DNA of 64,000 nucleotides from Isoetes taiwanensis (taxonomy: Eukaryota; Streptophyta; Lycopodiopsida; Isoetales; Isoetaceae): positions 304,978 through 368,977 of the forward strand of contig JAJEKV010000171.1 of NCBI GenBank assembly GCA_021234155.1. The letters run 5' to 3'. Positions 1 through 10,011 of this stretch are shown one piece after another. The translations under genes were made by a program, and so were the position numbers. How positions within the stretch are numbered: position 1 is the stretch's first letter; the number at the start of each line of letters is the position of its first letter. Below the pieces are notes generated by a model, which was given only the letters and a program-made list of their open reading frames with translations, had not been told where the DNA came from and did not search any database.

Positions 1-3
1 AAT

Positions 4-956
4 GTGAGAAACTATCGGACTATTATGGTTGGTAGTATCTTCTCCAAGCTGCTAGGCAGTCTACTAGAAATAAAGTTAAGTGCATGGGCTGAAGAACATG
101 AAAAAAGAGCAACGTGTCAGGCAGGTTTTAGAAAACAACATAACGCAATGGATCATGTACTTACGCTGCGGGCAATGATAGAAAAAGCAAAAGAGCCGAG
201 AAAAACATTGTTCCTGGCATTCATAGACTTCTCTAAAGCTTTCGATACCGTACCCAGAGACGGCTTGGGAATTCAGCTGAAACAGATTGGTGTTCCTAAC
301 TCTCTTAGAGGCGCAGTTGCAAGGCTATATGAGGAAGTTATAACCAAAGTTGCAGCAGATATGAGGGAGGTCAGTAGCACAATCGGAGTAAGACAAGGAT
401 GCCCTCTGTCGCCGATCTTGTTTGGTATATACATAGACGAGCTGGAAAATTGGCTTAGAGTGAGAGGAATTGCTGGGAATAGACTCGGTGATTGCTTAGT
501 ATAGCTGCTACTATATGCCGATGACGTTGTCCTAATTGCAGAACAGTAGGACTCCAAGGGAATCTTGATAATCTTGCATATTTTTGCGCGGCAAAGAGTA
601 TGACAGTGAATCTAAACAAGCCAAAAATCATGGTATTTGGTACAGTGGCACGACCAGTTTTCATGTATCAAGGGAACCAGCTTGACATAGTGGATAGTTA
701 CAAATACTTGGGACTAGAGATATGCTCAAACTATAAGTGGACTGAATGCGTTAGGAAAAGAATCACAGGTGGAAAAGTGGCACCGTATGGTATGCTGAGC
801 AGATGTCACAGAGCCGGACTCACAGATTGGAATCTAAAAAAGTTACTCTTTAAGACTCTTGTACAGACAGTTCTGGGGGGCTTCCATCTCTTTGAAATTG
901 TGGAAACAAGTGGAAAGTGTCCTTAAGCACTTCTTATATGAGGAATTGGGAACAAG
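4..956 (+). pseudogene. LINE-A reverse transcriptase, broken
   Basis: The protein would copy element RNA into DNA at a nicked target site. Palm motif A is AFIDFSKAFDTV (aspartates near residues 75 and 81 of the first open stretch), motif B is RQGCPLSPILF, and catalytic motif C is YADDVVLI at 514-525. YADD lies three codons beyond an in-frame TAG at 502-504, and another stop follows at 547-549. The thumb segment (VNLNKPKIMVFG, then DSYKYLGLEI) continues in another frame at 600-926. A further frame carries the last stretch to about 956. There are thus at least two stops and two frameshifts, and the copy cannot make active enzyme. The family call is secure; the exact clade is inferred. Confidence 0.9.
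942..956. repeat. Putative target-site duplication of T1, left copy
   Basis: The 15 bases here match 9383-9397 at 12 positions, and the three differences are all transitions. Both copies encode the same LINE codons (E/G-L/I-G-T/S-R/K), so they could be a long duplication made by T1 insertion. Fifteen bases is longer than the 2-11 usual for DNA transposons. The exact limit is blurred by the G runs. Confidence 0.55.
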
Positions 957-1075
957 GGGGGTGCACCTAATGTGCAAGTATGGATCAAGTGCGTGCACGT
1001 TATGGGTTTTTTTATTCCCTTGGTCGACCGTATATGGTCGAAAGCCCATACGGTTTCACTATTCATTTTCCAGCT
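957..1075. repeat. T1 left terminal region
   Basis: The end starts with a G run followed by TGCAC, inverted relative to the CACCCCCC that closes the element at 9375-9382. At 1023-1040 is an 18 bp inverted repeat (TCGACC, spacer GTATAT, GGTCGA), followed by AAAGCCCATACGGTTT. Related words occur inverted at 9285-9330. Such subterminal palindromes are typical transposase-binding regions; that role here is inferred. Confidence 0.5.
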
Positions 1076-2214
1076 TTGAACGTGAAGGGAGCAAAGGCAG
1101 AAAGGAGAGATCCCGTAGGTGGTCGATTTGGGCAGCTTGATCCATTTCTAAGACAAGGAGCTAACCGTTTGCCTATTTGTGGTTCATTTAGTGGGCTTCA
1201 TTTTCTTCTTCGTTGCCAACAAGAGAGCTCAAGAACTTGCTCAGCAAATTGCATTCTCTCACTACCACTCAGTTTCTTACTCGATTTTGAAGCCAAATTT
1301 GCAGCAAATTCCTTGCAAGGTGAAAGTGGAAGTCATTGGGAAATTCAAACAAGGTGTAGTAGATACTTGTTTCTGGCAGTTTCTGGCTTGATCTTCTTGA
1401 TGCAGCAGCCAAGAAGACTTCATTGTTCTTATTTGATCAAAGGTATGTATTATTGGAAAGTTCTTAAGCCTAAAATTCGATTCAGGTCACTTTAGGGCTG
1501 ATTTGGGGATTTATTATTGAATTGCCAAAATGTTTATGCCCCACAATCCAAGCCTCAAAGTAGCCTATTTCTTTCTTATATCAGGGCTGCCCCTTTGCTG
1601 CCACCTTTATGCATAAAGAATGCATTGTATGATAACAAGGGGTTTGTCACTTATTTGAATACTTTCCAACTTAATTTTTAATGCTTTCTTAATGATGTTT
1701 ATGCCCCAAAATTAGGGTTTAGGGTTCCTAAAGCCACATTCATACCACTATCTCATCATTGCATACACTTGATTATAGATCATAAACAAATTTCCCCGCA
1801 TGTATTATTATTGCAATGTTCTTAAGCTCAGAATTTAGATTTATATCACTTTAGGGCTGATTTATTTTTGAATTGTCAATGTGGTTGCTGCTATAGCTTT
1901 CTGGGCTGTCATAATATGTTTTCGGACTTAAAGGAGCCTTTAAGTAGCCTCCTTCTTGCTTATATCAGGTCTGTAATAGACCCTAATTGGGCTACCCTTT
2001 GCTGCCCCCTTTATGCATTGGAATGTTGGAATGTTTGCTGGAATGTTTGCTTATTGAGTTGGAATGTTTATTGGAATGTTTGCTTATTGAGTTGACATTT
2101 TTTTTAATGATTTTAGGCCCCAAAATCAGAGTTCTTGTGCATGCTAGTTAGCTAGTATTTGTTAGATCTCTTATCATATTGTGTAGCTCATGTGCTTGCT
2201 TCACATGCAGATAA
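1076..2214. repeat. T1 leader: internal duplication and short tandem repeats, no recognised gene
   Basis: A block at about 1441-1625 (from TGTATTATTGGAAAGTTCTT) recurs at about 1799-2030 in diverged form. Both copies hold CACTTTAGGGCTGATTT, CTTATATCAGG and a TTTGCTGCC-plus-TTTATGCAT word. At 2028-2095 a GGAATGTTTGCTTATTGAGTTG-like unit repeats. An open stretch at 1179-1391 was not recognised as a protein. The block sits upstream of the first T1 coding region and may be its transcribed leader. Confidence 0.45.
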
Positions 2215-3258
2215 ATGGCAACACACAAGACTGTTGTTATTTGCCTTAGCGAGGGAGATGAGAACAAACAAGAAGTTGGATTTGTAAAGGTACATGTGAA
2301 TGCACATTATTCAGTTTTATGGCGAGAGATTGAACTTGATGACCTAGAAGCTTTGGAGGGCCAGGAATTTGTGTTTTTAGGGGAAAGAAAGCTTGCCTTG
2401 TCCAAGAAGCAAGAGGCAAGATTTCCGGTGAATGAATGAGGATGAGGTGTGTATGAAGATCATAGGTGCCCAAGCTGATGATCAGCCCATTCAGCCCATA
2501 AACGAAGGAGATTGGTGCTTGTAGAACAAGAGGAGGATGTGGAAGTGATCACTATGGAAGGGGTGCGTTTGAATATAAAGCAAGAAGATGACATTGAACC
2601 CATTGAACCACTTCCAAGTCAAGAGTCTATGAGTAGATTAGAATCCAAAATAGCTACAAGCTCTCTAACAAATAAGTGGATGTATGCATATCGAAGGGCA
2701 AAAATGAAGATGAAGCTTGAAGGCAAGAAAGATCGTTTTGAGCTAATGTCTTTTGACTTAAATGGTGCTGCTGTATTTTGTATTTGGTGTGTGGAGTGCC
2801 ATGCACGATATGGAAAGGGAGGAGAGGATATGATGTACAATTACACGGTTCGTCATATACAATCCAAAGAACACAAGATCAATCTTCAAAGAAACCTTGA
2901 TGCCACCCAAGAAAATGTCTCGGAAGTGAAGTGTAAGGAAGATATTATAGCTGAAAACAGGGATGCTGTGGAGGCTTGTATGGCCATTAAAGTGAGGCCT
3001 TTTGTCGAGGAGACACATGTAGACTTTGACTTGTATAACGAAACTTTGGGAGGTTATGTGAGAAAGGAGGATATTTGCATTGTTTGTAAACTTTGCAACA
3101 AACCCCTTCGTCTCTTTCCTGATCGTGGGGATGTCGTTGAAAATATGAAGGAGCACATCAAAAGTACTCGTCATGCTAAAAAATGGGCAGCAAATGAAAG
3201 AAAAGAAAATGAATGCCAAGCACCAAAGGCTTCACGCTCCCATTCATTTAACAAGTAA
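2215..3258 (+). pseudogene. T1 zinc-finger protein, N-terminal part of element gene, frameshifted
   Basis: Two open segments, 2215-2439 and 2512-3258, appear to be one protein broken near 2430, where AATG is duplicated. The first segment begins at an ATG (MATHKTVVICLSEGDE) and could be a small beta-grasp-like domain, a weak guess. The second has two Cys/His clusters. One at about residues 92-118 reads CIWCVECHARYG and ends ...VRHIQSKEH. The other at about residues 187-221 reads CIVCKLCNKPLRLF and ends ...HIKSTRHAKKW. Their C-x2-C ... H-x4/5-H spacing resembles BED or related DNA-binding fingers of transposases. It lies just upstream of the transposase-like region in the same orientation, so it may be the DNA-binding half of the same protein or a separate helper. 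Confidence 0.55.
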
Positions 3259-3677
3259 TTAGTTTGTGGATTTGCACTTGCTTTGTTTTTAGTTATTTGT
3301 ACTTAGTTGAGGCTCTAATATGTTCATTAATTCTGTTTTGTAGCAGACCTGTTTTGCTGGTTAACAATTAATTGACATGCATTTGATTTGCATTTCATGT
3401 GACCATGAACTCAGGATGCTTTGCCTTTGATATTTTGCTTATATTGACCAATCTAAAGATACTAATTTGGACTGTTGCACATTTCATAGAGCCGGGAACA
3501 CTAAGCGAGGCCGAATGTAGTACTTCAAGTAAGTGCAAAGGCCCCTATTTATATTCATTTACATTCCAACGTGATGTTTTCTACATTATTCTTGCATTAT
3601 CTCTTCTATATTTCTAGTCTTAGCCTCTTGAAAACAGAAAATCTCTATTTGGCATCATTATGTTGGGGATATTGGCA

Positions 3678-4399
3678 ATTAGAGTCAGGGATAGGTTCTG
3701 TACATATGAAATTATTTTTTCAGACGTATAAAGTCCAAAAATACATATTTTTGGGAAAAATATGTATTTTTCGTATTTAATACTCACTAGGAAAAAAAAA
3801 ATTCGGCAAAAAGTTTAAACCTTTTAAACACAGAAAAAAAAAAAAAAAAAAATTATTTATTTATTTATTTTTTTATTTTTTTTTTTAATGAAAACCTTGA
3901 TTTAAACTACTGAAAAAAGCTTCAAGTAAAGCAAAGCATTTAAACTACGCGAAAATTTAATTCTTTTTTTTTTTTTTTTTTGGCGAAACTTAAATTCAGC
4001 GAAGGTTTAAACTCAAAAAAAAAAAAAAAAATCAAATTTTTTTTTTTTTTATTTTCGCGTCAGCAATGACACCCACCCTCGGCATGGCACAATTCAATGT
4101 GGCATGCGGTAGGGTCAAAAATAATAAAAAAAAAGTTTTTTGGCGTGAAAACCTTCAATTTCGCTTCTGTGGCGTGGCGAAAAAAAAAAAAAAAAAAAAA
4201 AAAAGCGTGTGGCGAAGGTTTAAACTGAAAAAAGTTCAGCGTAAACGAATCGAAGGTTTCTTCTTGACGAAATTTTTTCGGCCTTTTTTTTTGGGCGTAT
4301 TTTTGGCGTATTAAGCGTCAAATTTGTGCCATATCAAGCGAAAATACATTATTGCATTATAAAGCGTATCTGATGATTGAACCTATCCACGATTAGAGT
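3678..4399. mobile_element. hAT-like MITE (3686-4391) with 8 bp target duplication
   Basis: A 706 bp non-coding insertion. Its ends are CAGGGATAGGTTC and the inverted GAACCTATCCACG, with a perfect 10 bp inner match, and it is flanked by the direct repeat ATTAGAGT at 3678-3685 and 4392-4399. An 8 bp duplication plus a CAGGG terminus is the hAT signature. The interior is almost entirely A and T runs plus GCGAA and GTTTAAAC words, and codes for nothing. Removing it with one ATTAGAGT copy joins the reading frame on the left (ending WQLE) to the frame on the right with no shift. It therefore landed inside T1's coding or intronic sequence after T1 arose. Confidence 0.8.
3737..3771. repeat. Perfect 16 bp-stem hairpin in MITE
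   Basis: Arms 3737-3752 and 3756-3771 are perfect reverse complements (AAAAATACATATTTTT) around a GGG loop. It lies 50 bases inside the MITE's left end, and could be a structural element used in its mobilisation or simply an A/T-rich palindrome. Confidence 0.7.
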
Positions 4400-7242
4400 A
4401 TAGATATGGCTCCAACACAAAGGGACTTAAGGCCTTTTTGAAAAGGCTGAACAAAATTGGTATTGAGCATGATGGGAGGCGCATTTGCATCGCTGGCACC
4501 TTTAGGCACGTCTCTTGTCATAGAATATGTGATAGTAGCCTGTAGTTCTCGAATTTCCAATGCTCATTTTGTGCTTCAATACCAAAAGAAAGTGATTTTC
4601 GTATGAGAGTTTATAGACAAGATGAAAGAAAAGTTAGTAGAGGTCTAAGAAGCACAAATCAACGCATAAGAGTGGATTACCTAACTAATACGGAGCTAAA
4701 AGATATGGCGAAAGATTCAAGGGTCGAAAATAGGCAGTTAAGAAGAGAATTGATGTTTTGTAAAAAGAAAAATGTGGCTTTATCAGTGAAGGTGAAAACA
4801 ATTAGAGATTCCTTGTGTGAATCCATGAAGCGTGCGGATGTGAAAAAGTTTTGTAGAGACATTGTTGAGGCCCATTCACGAGGAAAATTTGAAGGTAAGA
4901 CAGCTCTATGGAACTTCCTTACAGATGTTGCTCAAAACATTGTTATGCCAGGTTATAAGAGAAGATACAAGAAGACCACAAAAGACCTATTTGAGACAAT
5001 CAAAATTTGGGGCGGACAAAGAATGCATAACTTTTATCCATTAACTTTTCCGGCCCTAGTTTGTCTACCACTGCGATCGGACGAGGAAGAATTTTGTTTA
5101 CAAATGTGGCATAAGGGAAGAAACATTTGCTTTTCTAGGAGTGTGTGTATTCCAGACATATGACACGAATTGGCTTGCCACTTGGATCAGTACCATCCAT
5201 TGTGGCAGAGGATGAGACTGTTATAAAGAGAGCAAAGATTACAATGGATTGCAAGAGATCATACCTTGATTGGATTTTTGTGGTTTGAAAGAAGGGCATA
5301 CTTGTGATCCTAGTTTTATAGTTCATGTTGGTAGTGGAGAGCTTGGATACACAACCATAATGGATGCATTTGAGTTCAACGCCATTGCACACTTTGCACG
5401 GGTTCTAATCGTGAATCCTTTGCATCCGCTTTGCCTAGACTTGTCTTGTCTATCCAACTTACATGCAATAAGTTCAACCATGGCGAGGTAAGAATCCAAT
5501 GGCAAAAGGTTCAAGCCTTTTGGGATTCACACTTGAGGCATGTATTGGGACCGATGTCGATCATAGCTCGATGGAGATGCACGTAGTAGGGCATGTATGC
5601 TTGTATGCAAAGATTAAGAGATCCAAGTACATCAAACCAATGAGAACTTTAGGGACTGAAATATACTTGCATGTTGTTTCCCAATACATTGGCGTATTTC
5701 TATCACCACATTTGGATCTTAGACGCGTGTGAAAGCGGCTTCAACGGTCTCTTTTTTTTTTAGGTATGTTTGAACTGCAATTGAACTTATGCTTAATAGT
5801 CTCTCCTTCTCATATTCTAATTGTAGGTTATGGAGACTATGGATAATCAATCATGAAACACATTCTTTGACCAAGAACTTCATATCCCGCGAGACCTTTC
5901 TTGATATTCAGCTCTCATGCCACTTCGTAGTATTGCTAGTAAAGTACTTCAATGAAACATGCACAGGTATGGCTGTCCCATTGCATTGTACATAATCAGA
6001 TTGTTGTGAGAATTTTTTTTTCAAAGTGGGTGGCATGGTTAGGAATATATACAGGGGCTGATTTGCTAGAAACATGTAATGCTTTGAATAGAGTGGCTGA
6101 ATTCCAAGCTCTAGGTGACTTATTATTCCCTGCTGCACATATAAAACAAGAGAACATTTGGCAAGTGCTAGAAAGAAAGGTAGACAATGCACGAAATGAA
6201 ATGAGGGCTGATCTATGCGATCTAAGTCAAGTAAGTACCAATGACAAAATTGTGGATGCCTTAAAGGACGGTTTCAAGTATGCTCAAGCATTATGTGCTC
6301 AAGTAGGCATTACATGTGATATAGAAGGCGCAGAAACATGGTGGAAAATACCATGGAAACATGAAGATTACTTTCATCGTGACTACTTCAAGCAATTAGA
6401 CACTACACAAATTGAAGATGAATTCGATGTTGTTGAGATTGAAGAAGATAATACAAGTATAAGAGACAATAGTGCAAATGAATCCCATGATATTGTTTCC
6501 GAGATGGAGCTTAGGCACACATTTGAAACCATGCTTGATGAGACTGAAACCTTGCATTCCGAAATAGATAGAACTGTGAAAGTAGACGGTAAATTGGTAT
6601 GAAAGGCCACTTTAGTAAGCCAACTTAATGGAAATCCTTGGTTGTCAAAAGATAGATTGACAAAAGTTAAACATCATGCTTTTCTTGATGCAAATTCGAA
6701 GACAGTAAATGCAGCAACTTCACTTGGAATAGGTTCTAATTGTGCAGTTTATTTTGAGAATGATGAGGAGTTAACAAAAAGAATGCGTGGTGGTGGAAAA
6801 GAGCAGCAAAAAAGCTTGGTTTGGTACTTGGGCCGTGTGCTATCTATTTGAAAGAAGATTGGAAGAGCGTGGAAGGAAAGTAGAGAAAGCATTGACCTTA
6901 TTGATAGGCCCTCATACTTGGTGGAGTTGAATTTGGCATGGTACAATGAACACAAGGTGGGAAGGAGGACATGGTTTACCTATGACAACTTCGATAATCA
7001 AGTAATATCGCTTGAGTCCGTCATCTCATTGACTTGTTTGACATATAAGCCTGAAAATGGTAGATACTCTCTTGATGAGAATGATAGAAGACAATTTAAT
7101 GGCTTTCTAAATGATCAAATGAAAGGTGTCTAGCCTCTAATTAAATATGCTTGTATGTTTCATTGTGTTTGCATATTGTAGTCTAATCATTTGTGTTTAT
7201 CTTTCTTGTATTTCAGGGAACAAAGGGAAGCAGAAGGTGTGA
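4393..7242 (+). pseudogene. T1 transposase-like protein, multi-exon, decayed
   Basis: A long degraded coding region read by joining frames. In order: a Cys-rich start (FRHVSCHRICDS, then FQCSFCAS) with a TAG at 4543-4545; a helical basic segment (4603-5040) ending IKIWGGQRMHNF; EDETVIK near 5207; GLKEGHTC then NPLHP (5280-5430); TCNKFN; HSS followed by DGDARSR in the next frame (~5560); ISRETFLDIQLSCHFVVLL (5878-5940); SDCCENFF at 5996-6019 after a TAA at 5993-5995; ENIWQVL; an acidic stretch; and RPSYLVEL near the C-terminus. Two introns fit well: 5764-5826 (joins FFF-R-LWRLWI) and 7126-7216 (joins to a basic KGKQKV tail, stop 7240-7242). The D, D and E in DETVIK, DGDAR and SDCCE could form a DDE triad; this is inference. 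From memory, similar motif order occurs in uncharacterised repeat proteins of marine invertebrates. Confidence 0.6.
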
Positions 7243-8255
7243 TCGCCTAAAACAGTAGTTTGCTGATCATAAACAGTAGCATTTGATCATAAACAGTAGC
7301 ATTTTGTTATCATCTTCACAGCAATTTTGTTATGGCAGAATGTTTCACATTTCTGTCCAAGACTACAGTCACTTGCATGCTTAAAACATTTTGTTATGCT
7401 TAATAGCATGCTGATCTATCGGATTTGATATTGGATGCCAATCTCTTTGTATTCAAGGTTATAAAGCAGCATGTCTATTCTATTCTATTCTATTTAATAG
7501 CTAGTTATATTCTACCTCAGGTTGTGATGCCTTCTGAAATAGAGAAAAAGCCACATGCATAGACAGTCTTAATGTCTCTCAAAGCAATGTGTTTGATTTT
7601 GAAGTAAGTTCGTCCTTTTAGAGTGTAAGTGCACATCGTACTAATTTGAGTTAATCTCTGCAGTCAAAGAGAATGATAAACAAGTCTCTATCTTGGCATA
7701 ATGCCTAATGAAGCTGAATCGTATATTCTTGTATGATATTTCATGTTGACAAAATCTGAGGTGCAATTGGGTGCAATTTTTGTGGATTTATCAAACTGCA
7801 TGCCTTGTATTACTATCTAGATGATATACAACAAAGGCTTAAAAATTTTCAGATGTTTTTTGGTCGTTTTTAGTACTATCACATTAGTCTTATCATACCA
7901 GGTCTCATGTTTCTCTTATTGACTTCTAAATTTGTCGTATACATGTTTTGGATTGTAAAAACTGGACGATTTAAAGATCAGGGCGCTCAACTTGTTCTAA
8001 AAACAATTTAATATTCAGATATTTAAGCCCATTTTACAAAAAGAACAAGTGCAGACTGCAAGCTTGCCAACCAGTTCACAACCTTATAAAACACATTACA
8101 GCAAAAAGCTTGCAAGGTTTTTACAAACAGTTACTTTACATTACAGCAAAAAGCACAATTGCATGTTTAAGGATTTACACCTAAAAGCATTTACAACCCT
8201 TTACAGTACAGCTGAGAACAAAAAACATGAAGATTTCGAAGAAAAACATGATATT
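7243..8255. other. T1 non-coding segment
   Basis: A/T-rich sequence after the transposase-like stop. Short repeats such as GATCATAAACAGTAGCATTT (twice near 7265-7305) are present. An open stretch at 8049-8264 is rich in TTACA and AGCAAAAAGC repeats and is not protein-like. It probably holds the 3' untranslated regions of the two convergent T1 genes. Confidence 0.5.
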
Positions 8256-8568
8256 TCAAACTGAAGTTGAGATCAAAGCACTGTAATATGAGATCATGAC
8301 ACTAAAAGTGGTCGGGGGGGGCATCTTCAAAGCCACTCGAAGGTAAAGCCCATCTGCTTCCATACTAATCTGCAAAAGACGCTCCTCATCTGGATTTACC
8401 CGCTCAATCCACTGCTGCACCTTACCAGAGACTCTAGCTCCTTGTTCCACCAAGCGCTGCATCTCCAAGCACGAAAACTTAGCCAACAGAAGTCATCTGC
8501 ATGCCCGAATGGCTAGAGGAGGTCGATTCTTCCACAGGTTTCCTGGCAGTGTATTTGATTCTTGCCAT
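8256..8568 (-). pseudogene. Small reverse-strand T1 ORF with histone H3-like N-terminus
   Basis: Read on the minus strand, an ATG at 8568-8566 opens MARIKYTARKPVEESTSSS and runs 29 codons to a stop at 8479-8481. A second frame starting at 8486 continues with about 75 codons (MQRLVEQGARVSGKVQQWIE, then a hydrophilic segment and ALKMPPP). One frameshift or a splice would join them. The start matches the canonical H3 tail (ARTKQTARK) at 7 of 9 residues but the rest is not a histone fold. It lies convergent to the T1 transposase-like gene near the right terminus, so it may be a second element gene. The join is inferred and the function unknown. Confidence 0.4.
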
Positions 8569-9284
8569 ATTTCCTTTAAACAAGAGCAAATCGAAAGAAA
8601 AGGCAAATCGGAAGAGCAAATCGGAAGAGAAGAAATCGGAAGAGATGGCAGGATGGCGCCAAACCTGCGCTAAACGGAGAGAGAAGAAATAGGAATCAAC
8701 TGAGAGAGAAATGAATCGACAAAGGTCCAATCAGACATCATTAAAGGCCATTATTTGCATGTCTTGAAACTCGAGCCATGCAATAATACCTTTAAGAAGC
8801 AATATCTTTCCTATTTAACCTTATTTCAATCCCTTCAATACCATATTTCTTTCCCTATTTCAATACCATAGTTCTCATATTTCCTTATTTCAATACCATA
8901 TTTCAATACCATAGTTCTCATAATACCATAGTTCTCATATTTCCCTATTTCAATACCATAGTTCTCATACATCATTCTAAGTTCTAAGCTATTTCATTCT
9001 AATAGCATTCTAAGCTAGTTCTCAAGTCCAATGGTGTAATGGAAAAATATTTCGATTATTCACCTCCTCTGTTGCATAGACCCCGTGATCAATGTGCCAT
9101 GTTTACTCTGGAACGTGACCAACTCAACATGACCAAGGTCCATGGGGGTCCATGCAAGCATATGTGGCCTCTAAATGGAACCCTAGACCTATGTCCTCAC
9201 AAAAGGTACAAAGTCGGAAAGGGGTTATATAATTTGGCACAATCAATCGTAAAATCTACGGATAGGGGCTATAATGTATGTTAA
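8569..9284. repeat. T1 right arm with minisatellite
   Basis: At about 8820-8970 a unit close to TTTCCCTATTTCAATACCAT followed by AGTTCTCATA is repeated about five times with partial copies. Upstream (8580-8660) is an AAATCGGAAGAG-type short repeat. An open stretch at 9039-9284 (MEKYFDYSPPLLHRPRDQ...) is not recognised. No other gene is seen. Confidence 0.55.
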
Positions 9285-9382
9285 TTCGAAAACCCGTATG
9301 GTATGGGTTTTTCTACTCCAAAAGCCATTATCTGAGGGGGTTTTTTGTGACCCCTCGAGCACATGCCATCCATCCACCCCCC
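9285..9382. repeat. T1 right terminal region
   Basis: It contains a short fold-back, GAAAACCCGTATGG against TATGGGTTTTTC (about 9287-9316), and ends with CACCCCCC, the inverted form of the left G-rich terminus. The fold-back word is related to the CCCATACGGTTT word near the left end, supporting pairing of the two ends as one element. Confidence 0.5.
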
Positions 9383-10011
9383 GGGATTGGGAGTAAGAAG
9401 CAGACACCATATGCCATCATGCTAGCAGAAGCAGGACTCCTCCCATTGGAAGCAGAGGCATTATGCCAAACAATTACCTTTGTAAATAGGCTGAAGAGAC
9501 AGGATGATACAAGACTTCCAAAATTGCGATGTCTGAGTCAGCAATAGGATGGTATGAAGATGTTTTGGAATGGGCTGAGAGATGGGGGATTGAAAGAGAT
9601 GTGTGGCCAGACATGGAACTAGGAACACGAGACCTGGTGCAGGCCAAAGCAGTGCAAAAAATATGGGAGACTCCAGGGACAAAAATGCAGTTCAATATCA
9701 CAGAAGTTCATCCAATGCTAATCGACGGTGAACAAAACTATTTGAAGGCTTCCATCCCGAGGTACTTGAGACATACCGTTTCCAGATACAGATGTGGCTC
9801 GCATAGACTGAACATTGAGACTGGCAGATGGGCCAAAGTTCCTCGCAAACACAGAATCTGTGCACTCTGTGATCTAGGAGAAGTGGAAGACGAGAGACAT
9901 GTTTTTCTGACTTGTAGGGAGTATGAGCACATTAGGACAAAATTCGACATAATATCACTGATCTCATCTCATTATGGAACACGGAGCCTATGTTACTTGG
10001 TAAATATATGA
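9383..10011 (+). pseudogene. LINE-A, 3' half: C-terminal domain of the RT protein
   Basis: The reading resumes with QTPYAIMLAEAGLLPLEAE (9401-9457), continues to DDTRLPKL, and after a one-base shift runs from 9529 as IGWYEDVLEWAERWG... It contains RYRCGSHRLNIETGRWAKVP and the C-terminal cysteine motif CALCDLGEVEDERHVFLTC (C-x2-C ... H-x4-C), found after the RT in I/Jockey-type LINEs. It ends at a stop at 10009-10011. No poly-A tail is evident downstream, so the 3' end is undefined. The same motif arrangement occurs in the separate fragment at 29026-29774 (minus). Confidence 0.85.

Larger units (their letters stand above)
1..956 (+). mobile_element. LINE-A, 5' half (truncated by window and by T1 insertion)
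   Basis: This is the upstream half of a non-LTR retrotransposon that continues at 9383-10011. The left edge is cut by the window, so the endonuclease and ORF1 are not visible. The reverse transcriptase reads into a thumb region and then breaks off in the coding motif E-L-G-T-R at 942-956. A variant of the same five codons restarts the coding sequence at 9383. The element copy predates the T1 insertion. The LINE clade is not resolved; the C-terminal cysteine motif in the other half fits the I/Jockey group. Confidence 0.85.
957..9382. mobile_element. DNA transposon T1, 8.4 kb, superfamily not assigned
   Basis: The element splits LINE-A cleanly: LINE coding sequence stops at about 956 and resumes at 9383. 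The left end reads GGGGGTG inward and the right end is its inverted complement. Subterminal sequence at both ends is rich in short palindromes containing CCCATACGG-like words. Inside are a zinc-finger ORF (2215-3258), a transposase-like ORF (4393-7242) with at least two good GT-AG introns, and a short reverse-strand ORF (8256-8568). The internal genes have stops and frameshifts, so this copy looks inactive. The split LINE is seen directly; the element limits to within a few bases are inferred. Confidence 0.75.

Noticed and set aside
1179-1391. Open frame FIFFFVANKRAQELAQQIAF... as a gene
   Set aside because: No recognised family, no clear start or splice context, and it lies in the duplicated T1 leader.
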